Origin: Streptomyces zagrosensis
GTDB lineage: Bacteria > Actinomycetota > Actinomycetes > Streptomycetales > Streptomycetaceae
Length of the DNA: 64,000 nt
Direction of reading: 5' to 3'
NCBI RefSeq assembly: GCF_014203645.1
Contig: NZ_JACHJL010000004.1
Span: 186,001-250,000 of the forward strand
The number at the start of each line of letters is the position of its first letter. Position 1 is the stretch's first letter. The notes beneath the pieces are model-generated. The model saw nothing but the letters and a program-made list of their open reading frames with translations, did no database searches and was not told where the DNA came from. A program made the position numbers and the translations under genes. Below are positions 11,813 to 19,980 of this stretch, piece after piece.

Positions 11813-12748
11813 TCACCGCTTCGCTGCGCACCATTCCAAGACGGCCATCGCCGCGTACATCTTGTTCTCCGACTGGTCGAACGCCAGGCTGTGCGGGCCG
11901 TCCAGAACCTCTGCGGTGACGTCCTCGCCGCGGTGCGCCGGCAGGTCGTGCAGGAACACGGCGTCGGGGCTTTTGTCCCACAGCGCCGTCGTCACCTGGA
12001 ACGGGGCGAAGATGTCACGCCAGTTGGGGTCGGGCTTGTTGGTGCCCGTCGTCTGCCACCGGGTCGTGTAGATGACGTCGAAGCCCGCCGGCGCGCTGTC
12101 CATGGAGTGCACCTGCGTCACACTCGCCCCGCTGGTGCGCGCGTTGAGCTGCGCCTGGCGCAGCGTCGCGGGCTCCAGGCCGTAACCGGTCGGGGTCCGC
12201 AGCTCCAGGTGGACTTCGCGGTAGCGGCTGAGCGTCAGCGCCAGCGCGGCGGCGGAGTTGTTGCCCTCCCCCACGTAACACACGCGCAGGCCCTCGATCT
12301 TGCCGAAGTGGCTGAGCAGCGTGGTCAGATCGGCGATCGCCTGGGTGGGGTGCTCGTCGGCCGTCATCGCGTTGACCACGGCCATCCGCTGCTGGCGGGC
12401 GAAGGCCCGCAGCTCGGCCGGGTCGCCCGCGGTACGCACCACGAGCAGGTCCAGCATCCGGGACAGGACCTCAGCGGTGTCCTCCAACGTCTCACCGGTA
12501 TTGGTCTGCAAGTCGCCGGGGCCAAAGGAGATGAGTTGGGCGCCCAGTCGCAAAGCGGCAGCCGAGAAGGACGTACGGGTTCGGGTGGACGTCTTCAGGA
12601 AGTGAATGCCTGCGACCAAGCCCGCGAGCTGGTCGCCCGAGCGCACGGCCTTGCCCGAGAACTCGGCACCCCTTTCGACCAACGCGTACAGCTCGTCATC
12701 GGTCAGATCCTTGGTGGAAATCAGGTGTCGCACCGTGGCGTTGCTCAC
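11813..12748 (-). CDS. Ornithine carbamoyltransferase-like enzyme with altered substrate motifs
   Basis: This 311-residue protein is of the aspartate/ornithine carbamoyltransferase family. The carbamoyl-phosphate site is intact: STRTR at 54-58 and HPTQ at 133-136. The amino-acid side differs. The family HCLP motif reads HDLPAHRG (267-274), and the ornithine SMG loop is replaced by TTRWQTTGTNK. This points to an acceptor other than ornithine. With Dap genes in the operon, carbamoylation of Dap (giving 2-amino-3-ureidopropionate) or of a Dap-bearing intermediate is the natural inference; tailoring in viomycin-type pathways uses carbamoyltransferase relatives. The GTG start at 12748 is chosen over 12793 because GAAAGG lies at the right distance. 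Confidence 0.82.
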   Translation of the reverse strand: MSNATVRHLISTKDLTDDELYALVERGAEFSGKAVRSGDQLAGLVAGIHFLKTSTRTRTSFSAAALRLGAQLISFGPGDLQTNTGETLEDTAEVLSRMLDLLVVRTAGDPAELRAFARQQRMAVVNAMTADEHPTQAIADLTTLLSHFGKIEGLRVCYVGEGNNSAAALALTLSRYREVHLELRTPTGYGLEPATLRQAQLNARTSGASVTQVHSMDSAPAGFDVIYTTRWQTTGTNKPDPNWRDIFAPFQVTTALWDKSPDAVFLHDLPAHRGEDVTAEVLDGPHSLAFDQSENKMYAAMAVLEWCAAKR

Positions 12749-12862
12749 TGTCTGCCTTTCACGACGCGCCAGTTGTGTGGTCCGGCCCGTCACTCAGATC
12801 GCTATCGACTGTCCGCTACGTCCGGTGGGCCGCTGTGGCGGTGTCGGGCGTACGGTGCGAGG

Positions 12863-13066
12863 TCAGGAGGCGGTGGTCGCGGCGCGGCGGCGCAAGCTGG
12901 CGGGCCGCATATCGGTCCACACGGCATCGATGTGGGTCAGACACTGCTGCTTGAGACCCTCGAAGCCTTCGGCGCGCCACCCCGCCGGAAGGTCGGCGTT
13001 CGTGGGCCAGACCGAATACTGCTCTTCGTCGTTGATCACCACGCGAAAGCGCCGGTCGTCACTCAT
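12863..13066 (-). CDS. MbtH-like NRPS accessory protein
   Basis: This 67-residue protein carries the MbtH signature: a [10 protein letters not shown] segment near residue 10, a GWRAEGFEG motif, and [14 protein letters not shown] near the C-terminus. MbtH proteins bind adenylation domains and support their folding and activity. An in-frame start 14 codons upstream exists, but the ATG at 13066 gives the normal MbtH N-terminus. A GGGGGAGC stretch ahead of it can act as ribosome site. It is the first gene of the NRPS operon. Confidence 0.93.
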   Translation of the reverse strand: MSDDRRFRVVINDEEQYSVWPTNADLPAGWRAEGFEGLKQQCLTHIDAVWTDMRPASLRRRAATTAS

Positions 13067-13681
13067 AAGCTCCCCCGAGCAGAAGGCGGGTTCTCCTGTG
13101 GAGAACACTCCGTCATCCAGTCATGCACTAGTCATGTACCGGTCATGCGACAACACCGGGCGGTCGCCGGTGTCTTGTGTACTGGTGTTGTATACGTTCG
13201 AGCCTGCGGCGATTCCGTCGCCGCCTCGGCCGCACTGGACCCTGCCATGAGTCGAGGCCCGCCGCCACCCCTATATTCACGCTGGTGATCGCCGTGAAGG
13301 AGGAGGCGCGACGGTGAAAACTATCGCCCCGACACCGTCGATGTCGTAGCGGCAGGTTGCCATCGAGTTACTCCATGCAGGTATGACCAAGATCACATGT
13401 CTCGCTATGTGATCGGTCAAGGGACCTCCCCTAGTGGCCAGTTCGGCGCCCTTGCCCCTGCTTACTGGCTCGCGCCTCTGCCCGAATCACACCTCCCCAC
13501 GCCCGTCTGGAGCGCTTTTCCCACCACTTCGGTCACGGCAGAGGAGGCCTGCCTTTCGGCTGAAAAGAAACGGCCGACGCGCGCCCCCCACAAAGGCACT
13601 CGTGGTAGCTCCGCCACACCCACCGCGCGGCGACGCCGAGCGGGCAGCTCAGCGACGCCGATCGGCGCCCCAAGGGGCCGC
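13067..13681. promoter_or_regulatory. Upstream region of the NRPS operon, with nested inverted repeats
   Basis: No convincing gene occupies these 615 bases; the open frames across them have poor coding character. Upstream of mbtH lie nested inverted repeats: ACAACACC (13150-13157) with GGTGTTGT (13184-13191), and inside them ACACCGG (13153-13159) with CCGGTGT (13167-13173). A GTATAC palindrome follows. The position fits a promoter/operator for the NRPS operon, but no specific regulator can be assigned. Confidence 0.4.
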
Positions 13682-14365
13682 TCAACGGGCCTCGGGCTGC
13701 GGGTGGAAGGGGCAGCTCCAGTCCGGTTCGGCCGCACGCCCCGAATACTGCCGCGCCTCCGATACCTGGCCGAACTCCCCCAAGTTCGGGTTGATGCCCT
13801 CCTGCAACCGGACCTCACGCTCCCGTATCCGGCGTTGCAGCCCCCCGTACACACCGGTCTTCTTCAACCGCTCAAACTGGTGGTGAGAGTTGAAGGCCAG
13901 GGCCGTCAGCGGGGACCGGCGGGTGATCCGTGAGGCCTGGTCGTGCAGACCGACCACGAAGAACGGGTGACCCGCGACGCTGTAAGCGAACCGCGGGGAG
14001 TTCGGGTCCCGGTCCGCCTCCGGAGCCCACGCGTACCGCTGACTGTCCCACGCGTGAAGATCCGCGAGCTGCTGCCACAGGGCGGACTCGAACTGCTCCT
14101 CGGTGAGCCCCGTGGGGCCATCGAAGACGGTGATGAAGGTGGCGAAGTCCTCTTGCGGACTGAGTCCTTCCGCGACGAACTTCTCCAACTCCCCATGCAG
14201 GGCCACGGTGGTCTCCTGCTCACCCAGCGGGCCAAGCACCGCGTAGGTGATCAAATCCCTGCGCAGCGACGCCTTGCCCGCCAGGCAACTGAAGCTGTCG
14301 CCCTTGATCCACTCGCCGATCAGCGAACGGACCGCGGCCTCCCGTTGGTCGAGATACTCGGACAC
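13682..14365 (-). CDS. YqcI/YcgG family protein, probable heme-dependent N-hydroxylase
   Basis: This 227-residue protein matches the YqcI/YcgG family by its early SFSCLAG segment (24-30), NSHHQFE (159-165) and the C-terminal SCPFHP (217-222). Characterised relatives of this family are heme enzymes that N-hydroxylate the guanidine of arginine or related substrates (GntA of guanitoxin, AglA of argolaphos). The GTG start at 14365 has a GGGGAGAAGG ribosome site; the longer frame upstream has no family similarity. It is on the same strand as the NRPS operon, about 600 bases upstream, so a role in making an N-hydroxyguanidine building block is plausible but inferred. Confidence 0.75.
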   Translation of the reverse strand: MSEYLDQREAAVRSLIGEWIKGDSFSCLAGKASLRRDLITYAVLGPLGEQETTVALHGELEKFVAEGLSPQEDFATFITVFDGPTGLTEEQFESALWQQLADLHAWDSQRYAWAPEADRDPNSPRFAYSVAGHPFFVVGLHDQASRITRRSPLTALAFNSHHQFERLKKTGVYGGLQRRIREREVRLQEGINPNLGEFGQVSEARQYSGRAAEPDWSCPFHPQPEAR

Positions 14366-14569
14366 GCCTTCTCCCCCCGCGACGAAGCACCGATGATGTA
14401 TGCGGCCATGGTGTGCGCACCGCATCGCAAGTCCGCGCGTACGCACTCCTCGTGATGCGCCGGGGCGAGATCGGTCGAGTGAACAAAAGCCAGCAACCGG
14501 TGTATACGTAACGTCGGCCGGGCCGTCCATGGCCCAGAAACTGATGAACTGCTCTCCCAGGAGACCCAC

Positions 14570-15238
14570 ATGAGACTGCTCGTCTCGCCGGAAGCCCATG
14601 AACTCGGGCTGCGCCACTCCCGCGCATGGCGGCTCGCCGCCGACGCACCGCTGCTCGGCGGGGACGGCCTGTCCGCCGAGCAGGTGGCCGCCGCCTACGA
14701 TGCCGCCTCGCCCCTTCCCGATGGGTACCGCAAGCTGCTCGCGGGTCTCGGCTATCCCGACGTCGTCCCGGCCGGTGAGCGGCTGCGGACCCTCCTGGAC
14801 ACGCGTGGCTGGCGCTCGCACGGCACCGTGGTGGACGCGGTGAGCGTGGCGACGCTACGCCACGGGGCCGGCATCGGCCTGCATCGACTGCTGCCCACCG
14901 ACGACGACCAGCACCTGGTCGTCGGCCGCGCCACGGGCGCCGAACGCATCGTGCCCGCCTTCTCCACCCGCTCGCGGCCCATCCCGGCCGGCGACCTGAT
15001 CTACGGTGTGCCGGGCCCGGACGCGGGCGTGGAGCCGTTCGCCTGGTTGGGCCGCCGCGACTGCGATTCGGCCGAACGCCAGGTGGCCGAATCCGATCAG
15101 GAGGCCTTGCTCGTCGTCCTCGGCTGCCCCGGCGAGGAGGCCAGCCACACCGAGGCCATCGGGGCGACGGTCGCCGAGGTGCTGCGATCGGTACGCGCCG
15201 ACATCACCCTCACCCCACTGCCGCTCGCGCCGGAGTAG
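14570..15238 (+). CDS. Free-standing B3/B4 (Phe-tRNA synthetase editing-like) domain protein
   Basis: This 222-residue protein resembles the B3/B4 family, the editing domain of phenylalanyl-tRNA synthetase beta subunits found as separate proteins. Recognisable parts are GYRKLL then LDTRGW...TVVDAVSVATLRHG (about 50-100) and RRDCDSAERQVAESD (about 160-175). It is divergent from the YqcI/YcgG gene with about 200 bases between starts, and a GGAG ribosome site precedes the ATG. The family may hydrolyse mischarged aminoacyl-tRNA; beside a pathway making unusual amino acids, a trans-editing or self-protection role is an attractive inference. It could also be an unrelated neighbour. Confidence 0.68.
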   Translation: MRLLVSPEAHELGLRHSRAWRLAADAPLLGGDGLSAEQVAAAYDAASPLPDGYRKLLAGLGYPDVVPAGERLRTLLDTRGWRSHGTVVDAVSVATLRHGAGIGLHRLLPTDDDQHLVVGRATGAERIVPAFSTRSRPIPAGDLIYGVPGPDAGVEPFAWLGRRDCDSAERQVAESDQEALLVVLGCPGEEASHTEAIGATVAEVLRSVRADITLTPLPLAPE

Positions 15239-15298
15239 CCCGCAGCGAAGTAGCCCGCGGAAGGGTGAAGCGTCCCGGTGGCCTTCCGGCCGGCGAAT

Positions 15299-15323
15299 GG
15301 GCCCGGGGATCTTCCCCGGGCCC
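15299..15323 (+). terminator. Hairpin terminator after the B3/B4 gene
   Basis: GGGCCCGGGGA and its exact complement TCCCCGGGCCC form an 11-bp stem with a three-base loop, 60 bases past the stop codon. There is no T-tract, as is usual in actinobacteria. Confidence 0.72.
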
Positions 15324-15841
15324 CATCCCCCTCATTGCCCCGGGTGTCCGCCGACAGACCGACAGGTCGGGACACGGCAAGTGCGCTGCTTTTGCGCCAC
15401 TTTCCGCCGGCGAACTGTCGGTGACGCGCCGTGCCACCCTTGTGCACCTCCGTGGCCTGCGCTTATGTTTCTCCCCGTCGTGTGGGCCGCAGAGAGGCCG
15501 CCCGATCGCCTGATGACTCTGGCCGGTGTGGGCCAGGGAGACGCCGAAGACTTCGGCGATGGGCGGCGGGGGTTGAACCTGTGACCAGCGCCGGTGGCAT
15601 CGTCACCGGCTTTCGCTGTCCGCGGGGAGTGCGCTCCGGGCCCGAGACGCACCGCGGACGCGTTGGCTTGCCGCGGTGATCCCCCTTTCCTCGTCGCAGA
15701 TCAGTCGTGCGCGCATGCCCCCGTCACCGTCATCGTCATCTCGAAGGCGCGGGCCGCGTTCCGCTGAGCCGCGTCCACCCCCGACCCTCATTGCGGACGC
15801 GCCGCCAAGCGTCCACGCCTGAACCATGCCCAAGGAGCAAC
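15324..15841. other. Intergenic region before the MFS gene
   Basis: No gene was recognised in these 518 bases. The only structure seen is a short palindrome GCCGAAG/CTTCGGC at about 15543-15557. The MFS promoter probably lies here. Confidence 0.4.
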
Positions 15842-17290
15842 GTGTTCAAGGACCTGATCCCGCCACCCGGCCCACCCCGTGGCCTGGCACTCGCCCAACT
15901 GGTGTGCCGCATGGGCGACGGGGCCTACAACATCTGTGCGGCGCTCTTCTTCACCCGTATCGTCGGCCTCTCCCCGCTGCAAATGAGCCTGGGCCTGACC
16001 ATCGGCTGGTCGGCGGCGCTCGTCCTGAGCGTGCCGCTGGGTCATCTGGCCGACCGGGTGGGCCCGCGGGGCACCGCGGTGGTGCTGTTCGTGTGTGCGG
16101 CGCTGTCCGTCGCCTCCTTCGTCTTCATCTCCTCCTTCGTTCCCTTCATCATCGCGTCGTGCGCGTACGCGGTGAGCCAGCGCGGCGGCTCGGCCGCCGA
16201 ACAGGCGCTACTCGCCGGTCTCGTGCCCAGGGACCAGGTCACCCGGGTCCGTGCGTTCGTGCAGTCCAGCTACAACGCGGGCATGACGATCGGCGCCGGC
16301 CTCGGTGGCCTCGTGCTGCTCTTCGACACCCGGGGCGCGTATTACGCCGCGTTCGTGCTGAACGGCATCGCCTTCCTGATCGCCGCGTACATCCTTCGCC
16401 GGCTCCCCGCCGTGGCGCCCGTACCCGCTGCCCCCGCCGGTACGTCGCCCGCGGCGAAGTCGGCCAACAAGTCGGTCTTCCGGGACGGCCCGTACGTCCT
16501 GATCAGCGTGTTGAACACGTTCCTGCTGCTGTACGTTCCGCTGATCGCCGTCGCCCTGCCCCTGTGGATCAGCGAGCACACCTCGGCCCCGGTGTCGCTG
16601 TTGTCCGTGATGCTCATGCTCAACACGGTGGTGGTGGCGCTCTTCCAGGTCCGCGTCTCCGAGGGCGTCAAGGACCTCGTCAGCGCCACGCGCTATCTGA
16701 TCCTCGGCAGCTTCCTGTTGGCCGCGGCGTGCGTCGCGTTCGCCTTCTCCGGAACGTGGAACTCCGCCTGGGCCGCGGGCATCGTGCTCATCGCCGCCGC
16801 TGGCCTGATGGTCGTCGGCGAGATGATGCAGGCCGCCGGCGAGTGGGAAGTCAGCTTCGGGCTGGCCCCCAAGGGCAAGACGGGCCAGTACCAGGCGTTC
16901 TTCGGCAACGGCATCACCGTCGCGGAGATGCTCGGCCCGCTGGTGCTCACGGGGTTGATCGTCTACTGGGGGGCGCCTGGCTGGATTGTGCTGGGCGCGA
17001 TGTTCGTCGCGGTGTCCTTCGCGATGGCCCCCGTGATCCGCTGGGGCGGCCGGGTACGCGATGAGCAGGACCGCCTGGAGGCGGCGGAGTCGCAGGAATC
17101 GCAGGAGACACAGGCGGAGACCGAGCCGGCCGGGGCGCCGGCCGTGGCGGCGGCAGCGGCTTCCGCGGCGGCAGCAGCTTCTGCGACAGCGGCTTCTGCG
17201 ACGGCAGCTTCCGCGACGGCACCGACACCGGCCACGGCGCCGGCTTCGGCCGCCGACAACCGTGGTGAGGCCGTGGACGGGCTGGTGTAG
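15842..17290 (+). CDS. MFS transporter with alanine-rich C-terminal tail
   Basis: This 482-residue protein has about 12 hydrophobic segments typical of the major facilitator superfamily, with a GHLADRVGPRG loop (motif A) between helices 2 and 3. The GTG at 15842 is preferred because AAGGAG lies immediately upstream and the first helix then begins at a normal distance. A longer frame from 15707 adds an arginine-rich leader without membrane character. The last 60 residues are an Ala/Ser/Thr-rich tail from in-frame repeats. Being next to the NRPS cluster, it is a reasonable candidate exporter of the peptide, but no substrate can be read from sequence. Confidence 0.85.
   Translation: MFKDLIPPPGPPRGLALAQLVCRMGDGAYNICAALFFTRIVGLSPLQMSLGLTIGWSAALVLSVPLGHLADRVGPRGTAVVLFVCAALSVASFVFISSFVPFIIASCAYAVSQRGGSAAEQALLAGLVPRDQVTRVRAFVQSSYNAGMTIGAGLGGLVLLFDTRGAYYAAFVLNGIAFLIAAYILRRLPAVAPVPAAPAGTSPAAKSANKSVFRDGPYVLISVLNTFLLLYVPLIAVALPLWISEHTSAPVSLLSVMLMLNTVVVALFQVRVSEGVKDLVSATRYLILGSFLLAAACVAFAFSGTWNSAWAAGIVLIAAAGLMVVGEMMQAAGEWEVSFGLAPKGKTGQYQAFFGNGITVAEMLGPLVLTGLIVYWGAPGWIVLGAMFVAVSFAMAPVIRWGGRVRDEQDRLEAAESQESQETQAETEPAGAPAVAAAAASAAAAASATAASATAASATAPTPATAPASAADNRGEAVDGLV
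17143..17262 (+). repeat. In-frame tandem repeat coding the Ala-rich tail of the MFS protein
   Basis: Imperfect units around GCGGCTTCTGCGACG repeat several times and encode ASATAASATA-type sequence. The tract ends just before the stop codon, consistent with slippage extending a dispensable tail. Confidence 0.7.
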
Positions 17291-17310
17291 CCGCTGAAAT
17301 TCGCGGCGCC

Positions 17311-17559
17311 CTACCGGCCAACGGGCTCGGGTACGTGGAAGGCCTGCGCCACCCAGCGATGAAAGTCGGCGATGACGTGTTCGTGAGGCGGATGGACGGC
17401 CTCGTACTAAGCAGCGGGGGCGCCGAGTTGGCAGCGCTCGGCGCCCCCGAAGTCCTGCCGGTTGGCGATGTCGAGCAGTTCCACGGCGTCTGAACGCGGC
17501 ATGGCACGGCTGAGGTCCCGGCGGATCTTTCGCAGATCCCGCACCGGCCCCAGCCGCAT
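17311..17559 (-). pseudogene. Short gene remnant with an internal stop
   Basis: Reading leftward from ATG 17559, a coding-like frame gives MRLGPVRDLRKIRRDLSRAM and continues for 50 codons to a TAG at 17407-17409. The same frame then resumes coding-like sequence (HEHVIADFHRWVAQAFHVPE) to a second TAG at 17311. Codon use on both sides looks like Streptomyces coding DNA, so a single nonsense change in a small gene is likely. I do not recognise the family. It could also be two unrelated chance segments. Confidence 0.35.
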
Positions 17560-17599
17560 GGCCGTCAGCACTGAAGCTGCCCTCACTCAGGAGAGGGAG

Positions 17600-17900
17600 A
17601 TCAAGCCGCGACGAGACCACCGGGGGCGGCGGCGGTCGGCAGCCGCGTCGTCAGCGGCCGAGACGCGACACGACCAGACCCGGTGGGCTTCTCGCAGCTC
17701 AGGCCTCGATGGGCAATGCCGCCGCCGTCCAGATGCTCCGGCTGGCGGGACACACCTGGCCGCGGGAACAGCACCAGCACGGCCCCGACTGCGGACACCG
17801 GACCGCCGGGCCGTGGGCAACCTCAGCACACCCGCGATCCAGCGACTGGTCCGTGTTCGCACCGGTGCGCTCGGCTGAACCATCGGGACACAGCGCGTCA
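17600..17900 (+). pseudogene. Decayed N-terminal fragment of a DUF4157-type protein
   Basis: The frame through 17709 reads GLLAAQASMGNAAAVQMLRL and continues AGHTWPREQHQHGPDCGH. This closely resembles the conserved N-terminus of Streptomyces DUF4157 (eCIS-associated metalloprotease-like) proteins, which read roughly LLALQ..AGNAAVVQMLR..GH followed by QHQHG..CGH. Downstream the DUF4157 core (HELTHVIQQ) cannot be found in any frame before the dehydrogenase stop at 17990, so only the leader survives. The match is from memory of the family pattern and needs a search. Confidence 0.4.
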
Positions 17901-17989
17901 TCGAGGGCACGGTGGATCGTGACGCAGCGGGTTCTGACGCGGCAGATCGGGACGTGGGGGACGTGGCGCGGCGCGGGGCGCCAACTCGG

Positions 17990-19042
17990 TTACGTAGCGA
18001 GGTCGATGACGACCTTGATGTCGTTCTCGCGCTCGACGAACGCCTCGGTCGCCCGCTCCAGCGGTACCCGCCGCGTGATCATCCGGGCCAGCCAGTCGCG
18101 GTCGGCCTTGGCCAGGGCATCGGCGGCCTGCCGGTAGTGCCGGAGGTTGGCGTTGACCGAGCCGACGATCGCATCGTTGTTCAAGACCAGTTCCCGGTTG
18201 ATGGCGCCACCGTCCACGGACAGGGTGTGGCCCGGGGGCGAGACGCCGGTGAGGCAGACGATGCCGTACGTGCCGGTTCCCGTCATGGCGTCGAAGACCA
18301 GCGAGGCGGCCCCGGTCGCCTCCAGCACGACATCGGGCCGCAGCGCGGAGGTCACCCGGTCGGCGCTCTCCGTGTGGTAGGTCGCGCCCAGATCGGTGAC
18401 GAGCCGTGGTTTCGGGCCCTCGGTCACCCGATCCAGCACATGCACATCCAAGCCGCGCTGGACGCCCAAAAGCGCCGCCAGCAGGCCGATGGGCCCGGCC
18501 CCGGTGACCAACACCCGGCGCGGCGTGAACCAGGCCCGCGCCCCGACTCGCTCCACTTGCTCCCAGGCCTTGGCGACCACGGTCGTGGGTTCCATCAGCA
18601 CGCCAACCCGTTCCAAACCGGGGTCAATGCTGACCGCGTAATCGCTCTCCACTGTCCAGGACTGTGCGGCGTATCCGTCCCGCTCCTTGATGCCCCGCTC
18701 GGTGTAGCGGCCATTGCGGCACATATCGAACTCGCCTCTGGCGCATGCCCCGCACGGCTCAGGGTCGGGTCGGCGCACCACACCCACTACCAGCTCACCA
18801 GCGGCAAAGCCGCAGTTCGGGGCCGCCTCGCGGACGCGCCCCAGCGATTCATGGCCCAGCACCAACTGCTGTTGGCCCGGCGGCGCCAAGCCGTAATCGC
18901 CCGCGACGATCTCCTTGTCGGTGCCGCAGACACCGACCGCCACCCCGTCCACCAGCAGTTCTGCCGGCCCGGCCACGGGGTCGGGGACCTCCTTCACCGC
19001 CTGCGAGCCCGCTTGCCCGGGCCGTACGGTCACCGCGCGCAT
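17990..19042 (-). CDS. Zinc-dependent dehydrogenase, glucose 1-dehydrogenase-like
   Basis: This 350-residue medium-chain dehydrogenase has catalytic-zinc ligands in VCGTD (Cys39, Asp42) and GHE (His64-Glu65), a structural-zinc lobe CGACARGEFDMC and a nucleotide-binding GAGPIG motif. The layout (long loop after the structural zinc, MEPTTVVAKAWEQ) is that of archaeal-type glucose dehydrogenases, which oxidise D-glucose or similar sugars with NAD(P)+. The start at 19042 has a very strong AAAGGAGG site; longer frames upstream lack coding character. The gene stands alone. Confidence 0.85.
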   Translation of the reverse strand: MRAVTVRPGQAGSQAVKEVPDPVAGPAELLVDGVAVGVCGTDKEIVAGDYGLAPPGQQQLVLGHESLGRVREAAPNCGFAAGELVVGVVRRPDPEPCGACARGEFDMCRNGRYTERGIKERDGYAAQSWTVESDYAVSIDPGLERVGVLMEPTTVVAKAWEQVERVGARAWFTPRRVLVTGAGPIGLLAALLGVQRGLDVHVLDRVTEGPKPRLVTDLGATYHTESADRVTSALRPDVVLEATGAASLVFDAMTGTGTYGIVCLTGVSPPGHTLSVDGGAINRELVLNNDAIVGSVNANLRHYRQAADALAKADRDWLARMITRRVPLERATEAFVERENDIKVVIDLAT

Positions 19043-19275
19043 CCGGAAGACCTCCTTTGCCCGGGCCATTGCCGCTGGCCATTGCTTTTGCCCGCACCAT
19101 TGCTCCGCCACCTGCACCTGCCGGGCCCCGCGCGAGTACCCGGCGATCGGCGCCCCTAACGCGCCACACCAGGCTGCCACCTGCGATGACTGCACACCGC
19201 CTGCGATGACCGCAGCGCGGCCGGTGGGGGCGTCAGGCGTCCAGGCGCGGCAACCAGCCAGCCGGCGTTCAGCGG
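19043..19275. other. Spacer with degenerate GCCATTGC-type repeats
   Basis: No gene is seen. Near 19060-19110 the motif CCATTGC recurs (GGGCCATTGCC, GGCCATTGC, CACCATTGC), another short direct-repeat tract. Confidence 0.4.
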
Positions 19276-19896
19276 CTAATCGGCGTCGGCGTCCAGCGCC
19301 GAGGCGATCATGGCGAAGGCCCGGTCGATCAGCGCGGCGGGGTCCTCGGCGCCATTGCTGCCACTCCACCGTTGCAGCACGGCGTCGAAGGCGGTGAGCG
19401 CGATCCCGGCGGCAAGCCGCGGATACAGGTCGGTGTCGGGGTCGAGCCCGAGGCGGCGGGCCAGCTCGGCCGTCAGATCGTCGCGCCACTGCGCTTGACG
19501 CTCCAAGAAGCGGGCCAGCAGGGCGGGGGTGCGCAGGATCAACTGCACCACGCGCAGGGCCCGCTCGGAGTGGTCGGAGCGGTCGCCGCAGGCGTCGAGC
19601 GGGGCTCGGACCGTGTGCAGCAGCGCCACGGAGGGGCGCTCGCCTGCGGGGCGGGCCGCAAGTTCGGCGCGCATGCCTGTCCCCATGTCGGCCAGAAACT
19701 GGACGACCACGTCTTCCTTGGACGCGAAGTACCGGAAGAACGTGCGCTTGGAGACGCCGGCAGTGGTCGCGATCTCGTCGATGGTGACCGCGTCGTACCC
19801 CTTGCGGGCGAGCAACTGGAGCGCCGCTTCGGTCAGTTCATCGGAGACGAGCTGACGTTTGCGCTGGGCCAGGCTGGCTTCGGGGTGGGGGCTCAC
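19276..19896 (-). CDS. TetR family transcriptional regulator
   Basis: This roughly 206-residue regulator has a TetR N-terminal helix-turn-helix: ELTEAALQLLARKGYDAVTI, then DEIATTAGVSKRTFFRYFASKEDVV. The GTG at 19896 gives a normal leader, but an ATG at 19932 is possible and no clear ribosome site decides. It is divergent from an SDR gene, and an inverted repeat in the intergenic stretch (19926-19961) is a likely operator for both. It probably represses the SDR gene and itself. Confidence 0.85.
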   Translation of the reverse strand: MSPHPEASLAQRKRQLVSDELTEAALQLLARKGYDAVTIDEIATTAGVSKRTFFRYFASKEDVVVQFLADMGTGMRAELAARPAGERPSVALLHTVRAPLDACGDRSDHSERALRVVQLILRTPALLARFLERQAQWRDDLTAELARRLGLDPDTDLYPRLAAGIALTAFDAVLQRWSGSNGAEDPAALIDRAFAMIASALDADAD

Positions 19897-19925
19897 CGGG
19901 TCATGGTACCGCCACCATGCCTCGT

Positions 19926-19961
19926 ATGGCACTCAAAGCAATTCTTGACACTAAGTGCCAT
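19926..19961. promoter_or_regulatory. Inverted repeat between tetR and SDR (probable operator)
   Basis: ATGGCACT (19926-19933) and its exact complement AGTGCCAT (19954-19961) are separated by 20 bases that include TTGACA. The repeat lies between divergent starts and overlaps the first possible SDR ATG, so binding would block expression. Confidence 0.6.
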
Positions 19962-19980
19962 GAGCGACAGCATGTGCCAC

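Noticed and set aside
11516..13288. 590-codon + frame across carbamoyltransferase and mbtH
   Set aside because: Shadow of the minus-strand genes, which carry the STRTR, HPTQ and MbtH signatures.
16208..17620. 470-codon minus frame opposite the MFS gene
   Set aside because: Arg/Gly/His-rich shadow; membrane helices read only on the + strand.
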